23,028 nt of DNA, taken from the NCBI GenBank assembly GCA_959606905.1, contig CAUHML010000048.1, forward strand, positions 1 to 23,028, given 5' to 3'. Positions 6,622-16,073 of this stretch are shown piece after piece. Source of the stretch: an uncultured Bacteroides sp. GTDB taxonomy: Bacteria > Bacteroidota > Bacteroidia > Bacteroidales > Bacteroidaceae. The position numbers and the translations under genes were made by a program. The notes under the pieces are model-generated. The model was given only the letters and a program-made list of their open reading frames with translations, made no database searches and was not told where the DNA came from. How positions within the stretch are numbered: position 1 is the first letter of the stretch; each line of letters begins with the position of its first letter.

Positions 6622-9600
6622 ATGAAAAATTATGTGAAAAGAGTAATCCTGTTCTGGTTTTGTATGGTTTTCTATATGTTAGTACAAGCTCAAGTGAGGG
6701 AAAACCGAATAACCGGACACGTATATGATTCTCAGAACTTGCCTTTGGCTGGTGTAAACATTAAAGTAAAAAATACTCCTTATGGGACAGTCTCCAATGA
6801 AAAAGGAGAGTTTGTGCTAGCAGGTAAATGGGAGCAAGGTGTATCAATTGAATTTTCGTTTATTGGTATGCGGCGTAAAACTATCACTTATAAAGGTCAG
6901 ACTAAGCTGGAAGTAACTTTGGCGGACGACACTAATAATATGGATGAGGTTGTTGTGACTGCTAAAGCCAATATTAACGAGATAGATATTCGTGCTCGTT
7001 CCGGTGTAGTGCAAGAAGTCGATATGCGGCGTATTAATAGTAAGCCGATGATTGATATGGGCTTGGCTTTGCAGGGATCTGTACCGGGGCTGATTGTAAC
7101 AAATACAGGAGAACTGGGTTCTGCTCCTGAGATACGCATCAGGGGAAATTCCTCTTTACGAAGGGGAAACACAACCAATGAGCCACTGTATGTAATGGAT
7201 GGAAAGGTCATAAGCTCGGAAACTTTTTATAATCTGAACCCTCAAGATATTAAAGAAATCAAGGTACTTAAAGATGCGGCTGCTTGTGCTTTATATGGTA
7301 TAAAAGCTGCTAATGGGGTACTGGAAATAACTTCCCAGCGTGGAATTAGCGGACAAACAATGGTTACCTATACTTTGGATATGGGTATAACTACTCGTGG
7401 CCGTCGGGGAATTTCTATGATGAATTCTGTAGAAAAGCTGGAACTGGAACGTCGTTTGCAAAATGTAGAAACTCCCGGTTACCGATATAGTGCAGATTAT
7501 TATAATAAATATCATGCTGATGATCCGAATTTGCCACAACTGATAGCGGCAGGACAACAAAAACTGGATGAATTGAAGAATATTAATACCGACTGGTTCC
7601 ATGAACTTATCCGGAATAGTCTTTATCAGAAACATAATGTCAGTATTCGTGGAGGAAGTGAAGAGACAACCTATTATGTTTCTGCTAACTATACTCAACA
7701 GGGAGGGCGTTTGCCGGGTAATGATAAACGGCGTATGAGTTTGCGCATGAATATGGACCAGAAATTGGGACATATCGGTTATGCATTGCTAAGTGTAAAT
7801 GGGGGATATGCTAAGACAAATACACCGAATGGTACAACCTCGGACCCTACTCAACTGGTTTATGAACTGAATCCTTATGAAACAAAAGATAGTGGCGAAT
7901 TAGTTTCTTATCCGGGACGTACCTACAATGATTTGATGAATCAGTACAGTCAGGAAGATGCGGCAAAGACAGCCGGTATTAGTGGCAGTTTGATTTTGAA
8001 CCCATTACCTGGACTGGATGTGGCGGCAGTGGCCGGCCTGGATTTTTTGCTGGACGAGACAGAACAATTTACTCCTTCTACTGCATATTCGGAAATGACA
8101 ACGGGAGTTCCTGAGATTCAACGTGGTATTTATTCAAAATCAAAGAATACGACAACCAATGTTTCTACTAATGTTCGTGTGACTTATAATAATGTATATG
8201 CAGGGAAACATAATCTGACGTTAGGTGCTAATATAGATTATTACCTGACGCAGTTGGATAATGTTTCTATTACTGGTTATGGGGTTGGAACTATAAAATC
8301 TGCGGCTGCTATCAATCAATCTATTCAAGGAACGCGTAAAGCTGAAGTGGGGGCGTTGAAAGATAAAAATGCCCAGTTGGGATTTGGTGCTGTTGTCGGG
8401 TATACTTTTGATAATATTTATGACCTTTATGGTACTTATAAGACTGACGCTTCCTCTATTTTGCCTTCCGACAAACGCTGGAACAGTGCTTGGGCAGTGG
8501 GGATTGGTTGGACTCCTAGTTATTATGAATTTCTGTCGGATAACCCCGTTTTAACCCGTCTGAACCTAAAAGCTTCTTATGGATATACTGCCAATTTGAA
8601 TGGCGTCTCTGTCTCTTCAACAGTAGCCACTTTTGCTTATTCTACTAACAGTTATGAAGACCAGCGTCCACTTGACTTAATGGGGCTTTATAATAAAGAT
8701 CTGAAACCGGAACAGACTAAGTCTATTGATGCAGGAATTAATATAGGTCTGTTTGATCGTATCACTTTAGAGGCGAGTTGGTACAACCGTCGTACCGAAC
8801 AAGCGTTGTTGGATGTTCCGATTCCGTCTTCTACTGGATATACTACATTGAAACGTAATATAGGAATACTTGAGAATAGAGGTTTCGAATTTGGAGTGAA
8901 TATGAAAGTGTTGGATACAAACGATTGGTTGCTTAGTTTGCGGGGGAATATAGCTTATAACCGTAACAAAGTTATTGATCTTTATTATGCTGATAGAATA
9001 TATACCTCTGAAGAAGCATTGCTTCCTGATTATGAGGTGGGTAAGTCGTATGATATGATTTACGGACCTTCTTCTCTGGGGATTAATCCTTTGACTGGTT
9101 ATCCTGTTTTTCTGGTGAAAGGTAATAAGGAAAAACAAGCAAGTGAAGCATTGACTGCTGAAGATGTGGTAGCATTGGGTCATTCTACGCCTCCATATAG
9201 CGGAAGTTTTGGACTATCGCTTTCTTATAAATCATTCGATTTGGATATGGATTTCTATTATGTACACGGTGGTATCCACCAATTTAACTATTCGTATGTG
9301 CGTGATAAAGATGATTCAAATAAAAATGCTGTTGCTGGACAAACAGATAAAATGTGGTTTAAACCGGGAGATGAAGGTAAAGTTTATCCGACTCCTTTTT
9401 ACACATCTGCTGTAGCAGAAGACAATTTAAGCCAATACCCGAACTCGTTGACAGTAGGTAAGAGTGATTATTTGAAGCTCTCTATGGTTTCTCTTCGTTA
9501 CCGAGTGCCACCTCATTTCTTAAGAAAGACATTACCGTTTGTAAAGTATGCGACGCTTGCTTTTCAGGGTTCTAATTTGTTTACGTGGACCTCATATAAG

Positions 9601-9678
9601 GAATCGGATCCGGAAAGTGGTACATTGGCGGGTAGTATGCAGCCTATTTATACATTCAATATGAGTCTGACTTTTTAA
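6622..9678 (+). CDS. SusC/RagA-like TonB-dependent outer-membrane receptor
   Basis: This 1018-residue outer-membrane beta-barrel imports a large ligand using TonB energy, together with the SusD-like lid encoded 6 bases downstream. The signal peptide ends near LVQAQV (residue 23). A CarboxypepD_reg-like domain follows (RITGHVYDSQNLPLAGVNI to about 100), then the TonB-box region MDEVVVTA (107-114), the plug with VPGLIV, IRIRGNSSL and PLYVMDGKV (about 140-235) and the barrel, which ends in aromatic MSLTF. The plug motif DAAACALYGIKAANGV is a variant of the usual DASATALYG-RAANGV. There is no STN domain, so it should not signal through FecR. No glycoside hydrolase, sulfatase, hybrid two-component regulator or sigma/anti-sigma pair accompanies it. 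Instead a protease and a ChaN protein follow, which argues for a peptide, protein or metal-cofactor ligand, as known for RagA peptide import. Substrate unknown. Confidence 0.95.
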   Translation: MKNYVKRVILFWFCMVFYMLVQAQVRENRITGHVYDSQNLPLAGVNIKVKNTPYGTVSNEKGEFVLAGKWEQGVSIEFSFIGMRRKTITYKGQTKLEVTLADDTNNMDEVVVTAKANINEIDIRARSGVVQEVDMRRINSKPMIDMGLALQGSVPGLIVTNTGELGSAPEIRIRGNSSLRRGNTTNEPLYVMDGKVISSETFYNLNPQDIKEIKVLKDAAACALYGIKAANGVLEITSQRGISGQTMVTYTLDMGITTRGRRGISMMNSVEKLELERRLQNVETPGYRYSADYYNKYHADDPNLPQLIAAGQQKLDELKNINTDWFHELIRNSLYQKHNVSIRGGSEETTYYVSANYTQQGGRLPGNDKRRMSLRMNMDQKLGHIGYALLSVNGGYAKTNTPNGTTSDPTQLVYELNPYETKDSGELVSYPGRTYNDLMNQYSQEDAAKTAGISGSLILNPLPGLDVAAVAGLDFLLDETEQFTPSTAYSEMTTGVPEIQRGIYSKSKNTTTNVSTNVRVTYNNVYAGKHNLTLGANIDYYLTQLDNVSITGYGVGTIKSAAAINQSIQGTRKAEVGALKDKNAQLGFGAVVGYTFDNIYDLYGTYKTDASSILPSDKRWNSAWAVGIGWTPSYYEFLSDNPVLTRLNLKASYGYTANLNGVSVSSTVATFAYSTNSYEDQRPLDLMGLYNKDLKPEQTKSIDAGINIGLFDRITLEASWYNRRTEQALLDVPIPSSTGYTTLKRNIGILENRGFEFGVNMKVLDTNDWLLSLRGNIAYNRNKVIDLYYADRIYTSEEALLPDYEVGKSYDMIYGPSSLGINPLTGYPVFLVKGNKEKQASEALTAEDVVALGHSTPPYSGSFGLSLSYKSFDLDMDFYYVHGGIHQFNYSYVRDKDDSNKNAVAGQTDKMWFKPGDEGKVYPTPFYTSAVAEDNLSQYPNSLTVGKSDYLKLSMVSLRYRVPPHFLRKTLPFVKYATLAFQGSNLFTWTSYKESDPESGTLAGSMQPIYTFNMSLTF

Positions 9679-9684
9679 AGAATA

Positions 9685-11082
9685 ATGATTATGATAAAGA
9701 AATTCATCTATATATTTACTGCCATATCAGGAATTTTAGCGGGAGTATCGTCTTGTTCACTTGATATTCCTCCTGCTGACCAGTATTCGGATCCTGATGC
9801 TATTACTAATGTTTCCACGGCCCGTTCGCTCCTGACATCTGCTTATTTACTATATCCGCACTATGAATATGAACTTTCTATCTTAGGTGATGACTTTTGT
9901 CAAACGTCTATTACAGGAAAGGATATGAGTCAGAAGAATCTTTATTTGTGGCAGGATAACTCTATAACTTCTTTTGCGGAGACTATCTGGCTGGAATATT
10001 ATAATACAATTGCTTCTTGCAATACTTTGCTTGAACGGGTGGATAATATCGTATTGGAGAATGCTTCGGAGGAGAGTGCAAAAGCAGCTATAATAAGTGA
10101 GTGCAAAGCATTGAAGGCTCTTTGTTATTTCAATTTGCTAAGGTTGTTTGCACCAGCTTATGACAAAGATCCGCAAGCTGATGGCATTGTTTTGAAAGAA
10201 CGTTTGGGACTTGAATTTCCAAAACGTTCTTCTATTGAAGATTGTGTATCTGCTATCCGTACATTGTTGACAGAGGCGGCCGATACGGAGAATGATCCGG
10301 AAAGAAATGGGTGGTTATCTCAAACAGCGGTTTATTATTTGCTTGCTGAACTGGAATTATATGCAGGACAATATGGACAGGCTGCGATTTATGCAGAGAA
10401 AATATTAGAGCAGGCAACAGATGATATGTTTACTGTTGCGGGATATAAACGTTTGTGGGAAACTGCTTCTTGCAAGGAGCGTATCTTTGCGTTTTATACA
10501 GCAAAGAGTTATTATGCGGACATTCAGTTTAATGAAACAAGTGGTGATTATTTCGCTTTGAATCCTCAGATTGTTTATGGGGAGGAAGATATACGGAAGA
10601 CATACAATGTTTATCCTTTTGAAATGGAAGGAGAACAAAGGAATTTGCTAGGTAAATATAATAAAGTAAATAAGGATTCAGAAAGTATACAATATATAAA
10701 TATAATGCGTTATGCCGGAGCTTATTTCATAGCTACCGAGGCTTATAGTCGGATGGTGGGTAAAGAAGATGTCGCAATTCGGAAATTGAATGAATATTTG
10801 GCAGCTTGTCAAGCCACGACTCTTGATGAGGGACTGACAGGTAATGCACTGCTGCAGGCTATTCATCTGGAAAAAATGAAAGAATTTGCGGGTGAAGGTA
10901 TACTGTATTTTGATTTGAAACGTTTACATTCTGGAAGCCTTTCCCGGTTAGCGAAATGGGGGAGCAGTGAAGATGTAAAAATTGAGAGTAGCGATTATCG
11001 CTGGTGTTTTCCTATTCCTCGTTCTGAATATAAATATAATGAGAATATGACTCAAAATGAGGGGTGGCCTCTGAATAGATAA
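9685..11082 (+). CDS. SusD/RagB-like outer-membrane lipoprotein
   Basis: This 465-residue surface lipoprotein forms the lid over the SusC-like channel and binds the ligand. The lipobox GVSSC sits at residues 20-24, followed by SLDIPPADQYSDPDA, the typical start of SusD proteins. Helical TPR-like regions such as AAIISECKALKALCYFNLLRLFA follow. The C-terminal RWCFPIPRSEYKYN and MTQNEGWP match the conserved SusD ending (PIP-E...N..M.QN.GW). It starts 6 bases after the receptor stop. Two in-frame ATGs (9685 and 9691) lie close together; the second gives MIKKF, an equally good signal peptide. At 465 residues it is at the short end for SusD, which suggests fewer ligand-binding loops. Confidence 0.93.
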   Translation: MIMIKKFIYIFTAISGILAGVSSCSLDIPPADQYSDPDAITNVSTARSLLTSAYLLYPHYEYELSILGDDFCQTSITGKDMSQKNLYLWQDNSITSFAETIWLEYYNTIASCNTLLERVDNIVLENASEESAKAAIISECKALKALCYFNLLRLFAPAYDKDPQADGIVLKERLGLEFPKRSSIEDCVSAIRTLLTEAADTENDPERNGWLSQTAVYYLLAELELYAGQYGQAAIYAEKILEQATDDMFTVAGYKRLWETASCKERIFAFYTAKSYYADIQFNETSGDYFALNPQIVYGEEDIRKTYNVYPFEMEGEQRNLLGKYNKVNKDSESIQYINIMRYAGAYFIATEAYSRMVGKEDVAIRKLNEYLAACQATTLDEGLTGNALLQAIHLEKMKEFAGEGILYFDLKRLHSGSLSRLAKWGSSEDVKIESSDYRWCFPIPRSEYKYNENMTQNEGWPLNR

Positions 11083-11110
11083 TTTTTCTATCTTAAAAAC
11101 AAAGAAGATT

Positions 11111-12322
11111 ATGAAATACAAATATTATTCTTTATTCATATTTTTGATTTGTCTGTCCTGGATTGTTATAGCTTGTAGTAACAACATTGATTATACTTAT
11201 AAGGGACGCAATTATATACAAATGAGTACTTCCGATGATCCTGCACTTTCGGAAAGTGATGAACGTGCAATTACTGTTGATGTACTTCTGGCTACTTCCG
11301 TAGAAAATGATGCTGTAATTAATTTCGAATTGTTGGATAATGCAGATGATATTTTGCGCTTGGAAAATGGGGCAGTACAAATAAAGGCGGGAGAGAAGAC
11401 GGCGCGTTTCAAGGTACTTTCCAATCGTCAGAGTTTGCTGAATAACCAAAGGATGATAACTTTAAAGGTAAAGGATTATACAGACGAACGTATGCAACCA
11501 TGGAATGAATTGAAACTGACTGTAAGGCCAAATCCAACCTTGCCGGACTTGACCGAACAACAGATTGAGTTTGTTCATGGCTATATGGAGAAGTACAGGC
11601 TTAATCTTAATCGCTTTATGGGTGAAGTAAGCTGTCGCGTAGAGGTGACTTTCCCAGCAGATGAGGTTGGAGTATTTAGTGATACGGAGACTCGCTCCTT
11701 TGAAGGAAAGAGTATGATAACATTGAGTGAGAATGCTACTGCAGATCGTCCGATACTTAAGATGATTGATAATCCAATGGGAATAACTTCATTTTTGTGG
11801 GAAATATACAGAAAAGAAACGGTGGAGAATGAATTTTGGATTTTTGAAGGAAGTAAATATGTCTCTATGATGGAGGCGATTGGCTATGACATGAGTAAGG
11901 AAGTATTTAGTGTAGTTCTTGATAATTTGGAATTATTGCCGGATGAAGGTACTTTTTCATTCGTAGGCCCGACTTTAAATCTTTGGGATGAAGAAATAGA
12001 ATCATTGCCTTTTGAATATTCTTTTACCGCTTGGGAGCGTTGGAAGAAAATGGCTGACGAAGGTGGTACGATTTTAGTTCAGGAGGGAGATAATATGGTG
12101 GAAGCGAGTGTTAGTGATTTGATAGAGGAAGGAATAACTTTAAATCCAGTTTGTTTAGTGTATTCGTCTATTGATGAAGACAATTGGGAGAATGAACCTT
12201 CAGACTGGATTGAACCGAAAGGAATGTTTAATGAGAAAACCTTTAGTTTTCAATTCCCTTGGGATCATGTTAATTCGTTAGGGTATACTCAGATTCGCGT
12301 GACTTATACATTAAATGAATAA
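11111..12322 (+). CDS. Lipoprotein of unknown function in SusC/D-M16 operon
   Basis: This 403-residue protein has a lipoprotein signal peptide ending WIVIAC (Cys22), so it should be outer-membrane anchored. I do not recognise its function. Residues about 25-150 (YTYKGRNYIQMST, AITVDVLLATSV, VQIKAGEKTARFKVLSN, MITLKVKDYTDER) have the beta-rich, DUF4843-like or Calx-beta-like look of accessory lipoproteins in SusC/D loci. Residues 155-403 are rich in Trp, Asp and Glu and read as alternating beta strands (PDEGTFSFVGPTLNLWDEE, FQFPWDHVNSLGYTQIRVTY). Size and layout recall the Bacteroides DUF4929-type lipoproteins, but I cannot confirm this. It lies 28 bases after the SusD gene and 24 before the protease gene, so it probably belongs to the import complex, for example as a surface ligand-binding subunit. 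Confidence 0.8.
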   Translation: MKYKYYSLFIFLICLSWIVIACSNNIDYTYKGRNYIQMSTSDDPALSESDERAITVDVLLATSVENDAVINFELLDNADDILRLENGAVQIKAGEKTARFKVLSNRQSLLNNQRMITLKVKDYTDERMQPWNELKLTVRPNPTLPDLTEQQIEFVHGYMEKYRLNLNRFMGEVSCRVEVTFPADEVGVFSDTETRSFEGKSMITLSENATADRPILKMIDNPMGITSFLWEIYRKETVENEFWIFEGSKYVSMMEAIGYDMSKEVFSVVLDNLELLPDEGTFSFVGPTLNLWDEEIESLPFEYSFTAWERWKKMADEGGTILVQEGDNMVEASVSDLIEEGITLNPVCLVYSSIDEDNWENEPSDWIEPKGMFNEKTFSFQFPWDHVNSLGYTQIRVTYTLNE

Positions 12323-12346
12323 ATATAATATATAAAACGACCATTC

Positions 12347-15193
12347 ATGTTTAAGCAGACAAAGTTTAAAGTTTTTCTATTCTTGGCAGTTCTATTAGGA
12401 GGACTTCCCGTGAATATGCTTGCACAACAGAAAGCTTCTCATTTGGAGAAAAAAGTAAATTTACCTCCTAATACAGTTGAAGGGACCTTGGCTAATGGGT
12501 TACATTATTTAATCCTTCCTAACGAGGCGCCGATTCACACAACAGAATTCCGGTTAGTGATGCGTATCGGTTCTGTTCAAGAGTCGGAAGAGCAAAAAGG
12601 AGCCGCCCATTTTCTGGAGCATATGTCGTTTGCCGGTAGTAAACATTTTCCTGGCAGGGGAATGGTAGACTATCTGGAAACTTTGGGCATGAAGTTTGGA
12701 CGTGATATAAATGCGGTAACCGGATATGATCGTACGATCTTTATGTTGACAGTGCCTATGGATAAAACTGACCATAAAGTTAGTAGCAAAACTTTATTGA
12801 TTTTGAAAGATTGGCTGAGCGGAATCACTTTCGAAGAAGAGCGGACGAAGAAGGAACGGGGCGTTATTTTGGAAGAATTGCGCGGATATGACTTGGGGGA
12901 TGATTTTTATGCATTAAAAATCGGAAAGAACCATTTCACGGAGCGTATGCCGTTGGGAAGTTCCGAGGATATTCGTAGTATTGACCGTAAGACGTTGATT
13001 GAATTCTATAAAAAATGGTATTCTCCGCAGATGGCTACCGTAGTTGTGGTTGGTAATGTAGATCCGGAATCTATTGAAAAACAAATCAAGGAAATGTTTT
13101 CATCTATTCCTCGTAAAGAAGTCAAAGGCTATCGTACTTATCCATTGACTTATGACCCGGGAGTTGAGTTATATGAAATTGGGGATGATCTGGAGCGTAG
13201 TTCAGAGTTGGAGCTGATGATTCCTCATCCTTGTGTGATTGGTAATACAATCGGCAGTATTTATCAGAAGGAACTCGGATCTTTATTGATACGTGCTATC
13301 AGTAACCGGTTGAAATACCAGAATATCCGGTGCAATGTTTCTGATGCATGGTTTCTTTCTGATAAGAATCATTTTGTTTTTGCTTTTTCCGGGGTAGATA
13401 AGGCAAATCTCTTGCAACAAGTATCCGAACTGTCTAATGAAATGGAGTCTATTCAGAAAAACGGCTTTAAGCAGGAAGAAGTGGAGGATGCTATTAATGA
13501 GCATCTGAGGCGTTTGAAAGTAGATAACTCAACTCAATTATCTTCTAAATGGTGTGATGATTTTGTTGATTATGTGATATCCGACGACCGTTATATTCAG
13601 TCAGATAGTGAAATGAAACAGTTGGCGGACAAGATACGGGCGACTGATAGCGCTACTTTGCAACAACTTTTGCGTGAGTGGCTTTCATACAAAGATCAAA
13701 CCTTATTGGTGGCTTATCGTAATAATGCAGGTAAACAAAATTCTCTTAAAAAAGAAGAAGTTGTTCAGGCATGGGATGAAGGTATTAAGAACCCGTTGAA
13801 AGATTTTACGTATGTACGTAAAGATGTGAAAGAAGAAAGAGTAGTGACACCTGCTTGCCTGGTTGAGAGTTATCCTTTTAAGGCCTCAGATATAGTTAGT
13901 GAGAAGAAATACGCAGACCTTAACATAACAGAAGTAATTCTGAAAAATGACTTACGTATTCTTCTCCGTCCGACAAATGATGAAAGTCAATCCATTTTTG
14001 TGACAGCTTTTGGAAGAGGAGGGACAGCAGATTTATCAGATAAAGATTATCCTTTATATGAAGGGACAGGAGGTTATATGGAAATGGGAGGGGTAGCTTG
14101 TATTCCTTATGATACTCTATCTTCTTTTATGCAACAGGAAGAAATATCTATGAATATTGCTATCAGTAATTATTGGCATGATATTATGGGAATGTCTCCT
14201 GCTGCCAAAGCACGAGAACTCTTTAATTTGATGTACGAGAAGATGTGTCGTCCGGAGCTTTGCTATGAGGATTTTGATGAGATTCGTAAAGATGAAATGG
14301 AGCGTTTCGGGAAGGAAAGTGTATTGGAACAAATGATGAAACGTGCTTCTGATCGTATGTTGACAAACCGCCTGGATTCTCTAATGGGAAATACGGTACC
14401 TCGTCCGGCTCTAACAAAAATGGATCTGGAAAGATTGGATCTGGATAAGATTGCAGATTATTATTGTTCATTATACAGCAATCCGTCGCAAATGACATTC
14501 GTAGTAACAGGAAAGTTTGATACGGATAGCATCAAAGAATTGTTAACTGCGACGTTCGGACGTATGCCGAAAGTAAATACAGTGTCTTATCCCAACAAAG
14601 CGTTTAAGCTCCCTAAGAAAACTTACATAGAAGAATTTCCGAATGATAATGATACGCAGACTATCTTTGATTATGTTTTCTGTGGAAATTATCAGCCTTC
14701 CTTGAAAAATAGCCTTACACTGAAATTGATGCGTGATATCTTGCAAAACCGCTTGTTAAGTGTTTTGCGTGAAGGAGAGAATATAGTCTATTCTCCATAC
14801 GCTTCTTTATTTTATAATGGGCTGCCACAACAAGTCTTTTATTTTGATTTGTCGGCCTCTGTTGATTTCGTAAATACGAAGAAGGTGGAGGAGCTTATAA
14901 AGCAGATTATAAATGAGCTTCGTACAAGTAAAGTGAGCGAAGAGGAATTGGAAACTTTGAAAAAGTCTTTTTGGGTTACAAAACGAAAAGTGCTTTCGGA
15001 TGAGGCTTCTGCCGAATGGCGTACTAATCTTGTGAATTTGCTGAAGAATGGTGAGTCTGTCGCTGATTTTGAGCGATATGAACAATGTCTCAATAGCATA
15101 TCCACTGTGGATATTCAGAAAGCATTTAAGCATTTTACGAATCCCGATAAATTTGTATTGTTATATATTGGAAAACATCAAAAATATGAATAA
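12347..15193 (+). CDS. Periplasmic two-domain M16B zinc metallopeptidase (PqqL/FusC-like)
   Basis: This 948-residue protease has a cleavable Sec signal peptide (MFKQTKFKVFLFLAVLLGG, ending NMLAQ/Q), so it is periplasmic and soluble. The inverted zinc motif HxxEH is AAHFLEHMSF: His88 and His92 bind zinc and Glu91 is the base. The third ligand is Glu177 within ERGVILEELRG. GMKFGRDINAVTGYDRT is the conserved M16B substrate-site region. The second half (about 525-948) is a second M16 repeat whose zinc site is lost (YEGTGGYMEMGG), as in PqqL and pitrilysin-size enzymes. M16 peptidases enclose unfolded or small polypeptides in a chamber. The encoded position directly behind a SusC/D pair parallels FusC, which digests ferredoxin imported by the FusA receptor. 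Substrate here is unknown. Its end overlaps the ChaN gene by 8 bases. Confidence 0.93.
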   Translation: MFKQTKFKVFLFLAVLLGGLPVNMLAQQKASHLEKKVNLPPNTVEGTLANGLHYLILPNEAPIHTTEFRLVMRIGSVQESEEQKGAAHFLEHMSFAGSKHFPGRGMVDYLETLGMKFGRDINAVTGYDRTIFMLTVPMDKTDHKVSSKTLLILKDWLSGITFEEERTKKERGVILEELRGYDLGDDFYALKIGKNHFTERMPLGSSEDIRSIDRKTLIEFYKKWYSPQMATVVVVGNVDPESIEKQIKEMFSSIPRKEVKGYRTYPLTYDPGVELYEIGDDLERSSELELMIPHPCVIGNTIGSIYQKELGSLLIRAISNRLKYQNIRCNVSDAWFLSDKNHFVFAFSGVDKANLLQQVSELSNEMESIQKNGFKQEEVEDAINEHLRRLKVDNSTQLSSKWCDDFVDYVISDDRYIQSDSEMKQLADKIRATDSATLQQLLREWLSYKDQTLLVAYRNNAGKQNSLKKEEVVQAWDEGIKNPLKDFTYVRKDVKEERVVTPACLVESYPFKASDIVSEKKYADLNITEVILKNDLRILLRPTNDESQSIFVTAFGRGGTADLSDKDYPLYEGTGGYMEMGGVACIPYDTLSSFMQQEEISMNIAISNYWHDIMGMSPAAKARELFNLMYEKMCRPELCYEDFDEIRKDEMERFGKESVLEQMMKRASDRMLTNRLDSLMGNTVPRPALTKMDLERLDLDKIADYYCSLYSNPSQMTFVVTGKFDTDSIKELLTATFGRMPKVNTVSYPNKAFKLPKKTYIEEFPNDNDTQTIFDYVFCGNYQPSLKNSLTLKLMRDILQNRLLSVLREGENIVYSPYASLFYNGLPQQVFYFDLSASVDFVNTKKVEELIKQIINELRTSKVSEEELETLKKSFWVTKRKVLSDEASAEWRTNLVNLLKNGESVADFERYEQCLNSISTVDIQKAFKHFTNPDKFVLLYIGKHQKYE

Positions 15194-16073
15194 TTTATTT
15201 TTCTCAAGATTTTGTGGGTTATTGCTTTTGTGTTCTATAGGAGTAGCGGCCTTTGCTCAGAAAGGATACAAGAGAGCATATACATTGTTTAATGCCGAAG
15301 GCAAGGAGATAGGCTATGATGAGCTTATTGAAGCGTTGGCACAACCGGATGTCGTGTTTATAGGCGAGATTCATAATTGTTGTATTACTCATTGGCTGGA
15401 ATATGAAATAACCCGTTCGCTATATGCTATTCATAAGGAAAAACTGATGTTGGGAGCTGAAATGCTTGAGGCGGATAATCAGCTGATTTTGGATGAATAC
15501 ATGAGTCGCGCGATTTCTTATGACAGATTTGAGGCAGAAGCCCGGTTGTGGGATAATTATAGTACGGATTATGCTCCATTTGTCTTTTTCGCAAAAGAGA
15601 ATAAAATTCCATTTATTGCAACTAACGTACCACGACGCTATGCTAATGTTGTAAAAGATAATGGCTTACAGTATTTGGATTCATTATCTAATGAAGCAAA
15701 GCGATACTTGCCGCCTCTTCCTATTCAGTTTACCTACAAGGAAGAAGAAGGTGGTGCTTTTGCATTAATGCAGATGATGGGTAAGAGTAAAGGCAATCAG
15801 GAATATTTGGCACAGGCGCAAGCTATCAAAGATGCAACAATGGGCTGGTTTATAGCTCATAATATAAAGGATAAATTCCTGCATTTTAACGGGAACTACC
15901 ATTCTGATTTTAAAGGAGGAATAATTCCTTATCTGCTTCAATATCGTCCGGGGACAACGATTAAAACTGTCTGTTCAGTCCGTCAGGAAAGTATAGACCA
16001 ATTAGATGAAGAAAATAAAGGAAGAGCAGACTTTTATATTTGTGTTCCTGAAGATATGACCTCTACTTATTAG
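15186..16073 (+). CDS. ChaN/Tiki-fold haem-binding-type periplasmic protein
   Basis: This 295-residue exported protein belongs to the ChaN (Cofac_haem_bdg, Tiki superfamily) family. The signal peptide runs to AAFAQ/KG (about residue 25); I see no lipobox, unlike the Campylobacter ChaN lipoprotein, so it is probably soluble in the periplasm. Conserved motifs are VVFIGEIHN (56-64) with His69 after it, LGAEMLEADNQ (89-99), IPFIATNVPRRY (141-152), QAIKDATMGWFIA (212-224) and HFNGNYHSD (233-241). Family members bind haem or act as metal-dependent hydrolases. The reading frame is open far upstream (to 15048) inside the protease gene, but the ATG at 15186 gives a perfect signal peptide and an ATG overlapping the protease stop by 8 bases, which suggests translational coupling. 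It could store or pass on haem released by the M16 protease. Confidence 0.88.
   Translation: MNNLFFSRFCGLLLLCSIGVAAFAQKGYKRAYTLFNAEGKEIGYDELIEALAQPDVVFIGEIHNCCITHWLEYEITRSLYAIHKEKLMLGAEMLEADNQLILDEYMSRAISYDRFEAEARLWDNYSTDYAPFVFFAKENKIPFIATNVPRRYANVVKDNGLQYLDSLSNEAKRYLPPLPIQFTYKEEEGGAFALMQMMGKSKGNQEYLAQAQAIKDATMGWFIAHNIKDKFLHFNGNYHSDFKGGIIPYLLQYRPGTTIKTVCSVRQESIDQLDEENKGRADFYICVPEDMTSTY

Noticed and set aside
7291..7773. 160-codon open frame antisense to the SusC-like gene
   Set aside because: The opposite strand encodes conserved receptor plug and barrel sequence; the antisense product shows no domain, signal peptide or ribosome site.
15048..15185. Upstream extension of the ChaN reading frame by 46 codons
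   Set aside because: It lies wholly inside the protease gene and would bury the signal peptide. The ATG at 15186 gives a proper signal peptide.
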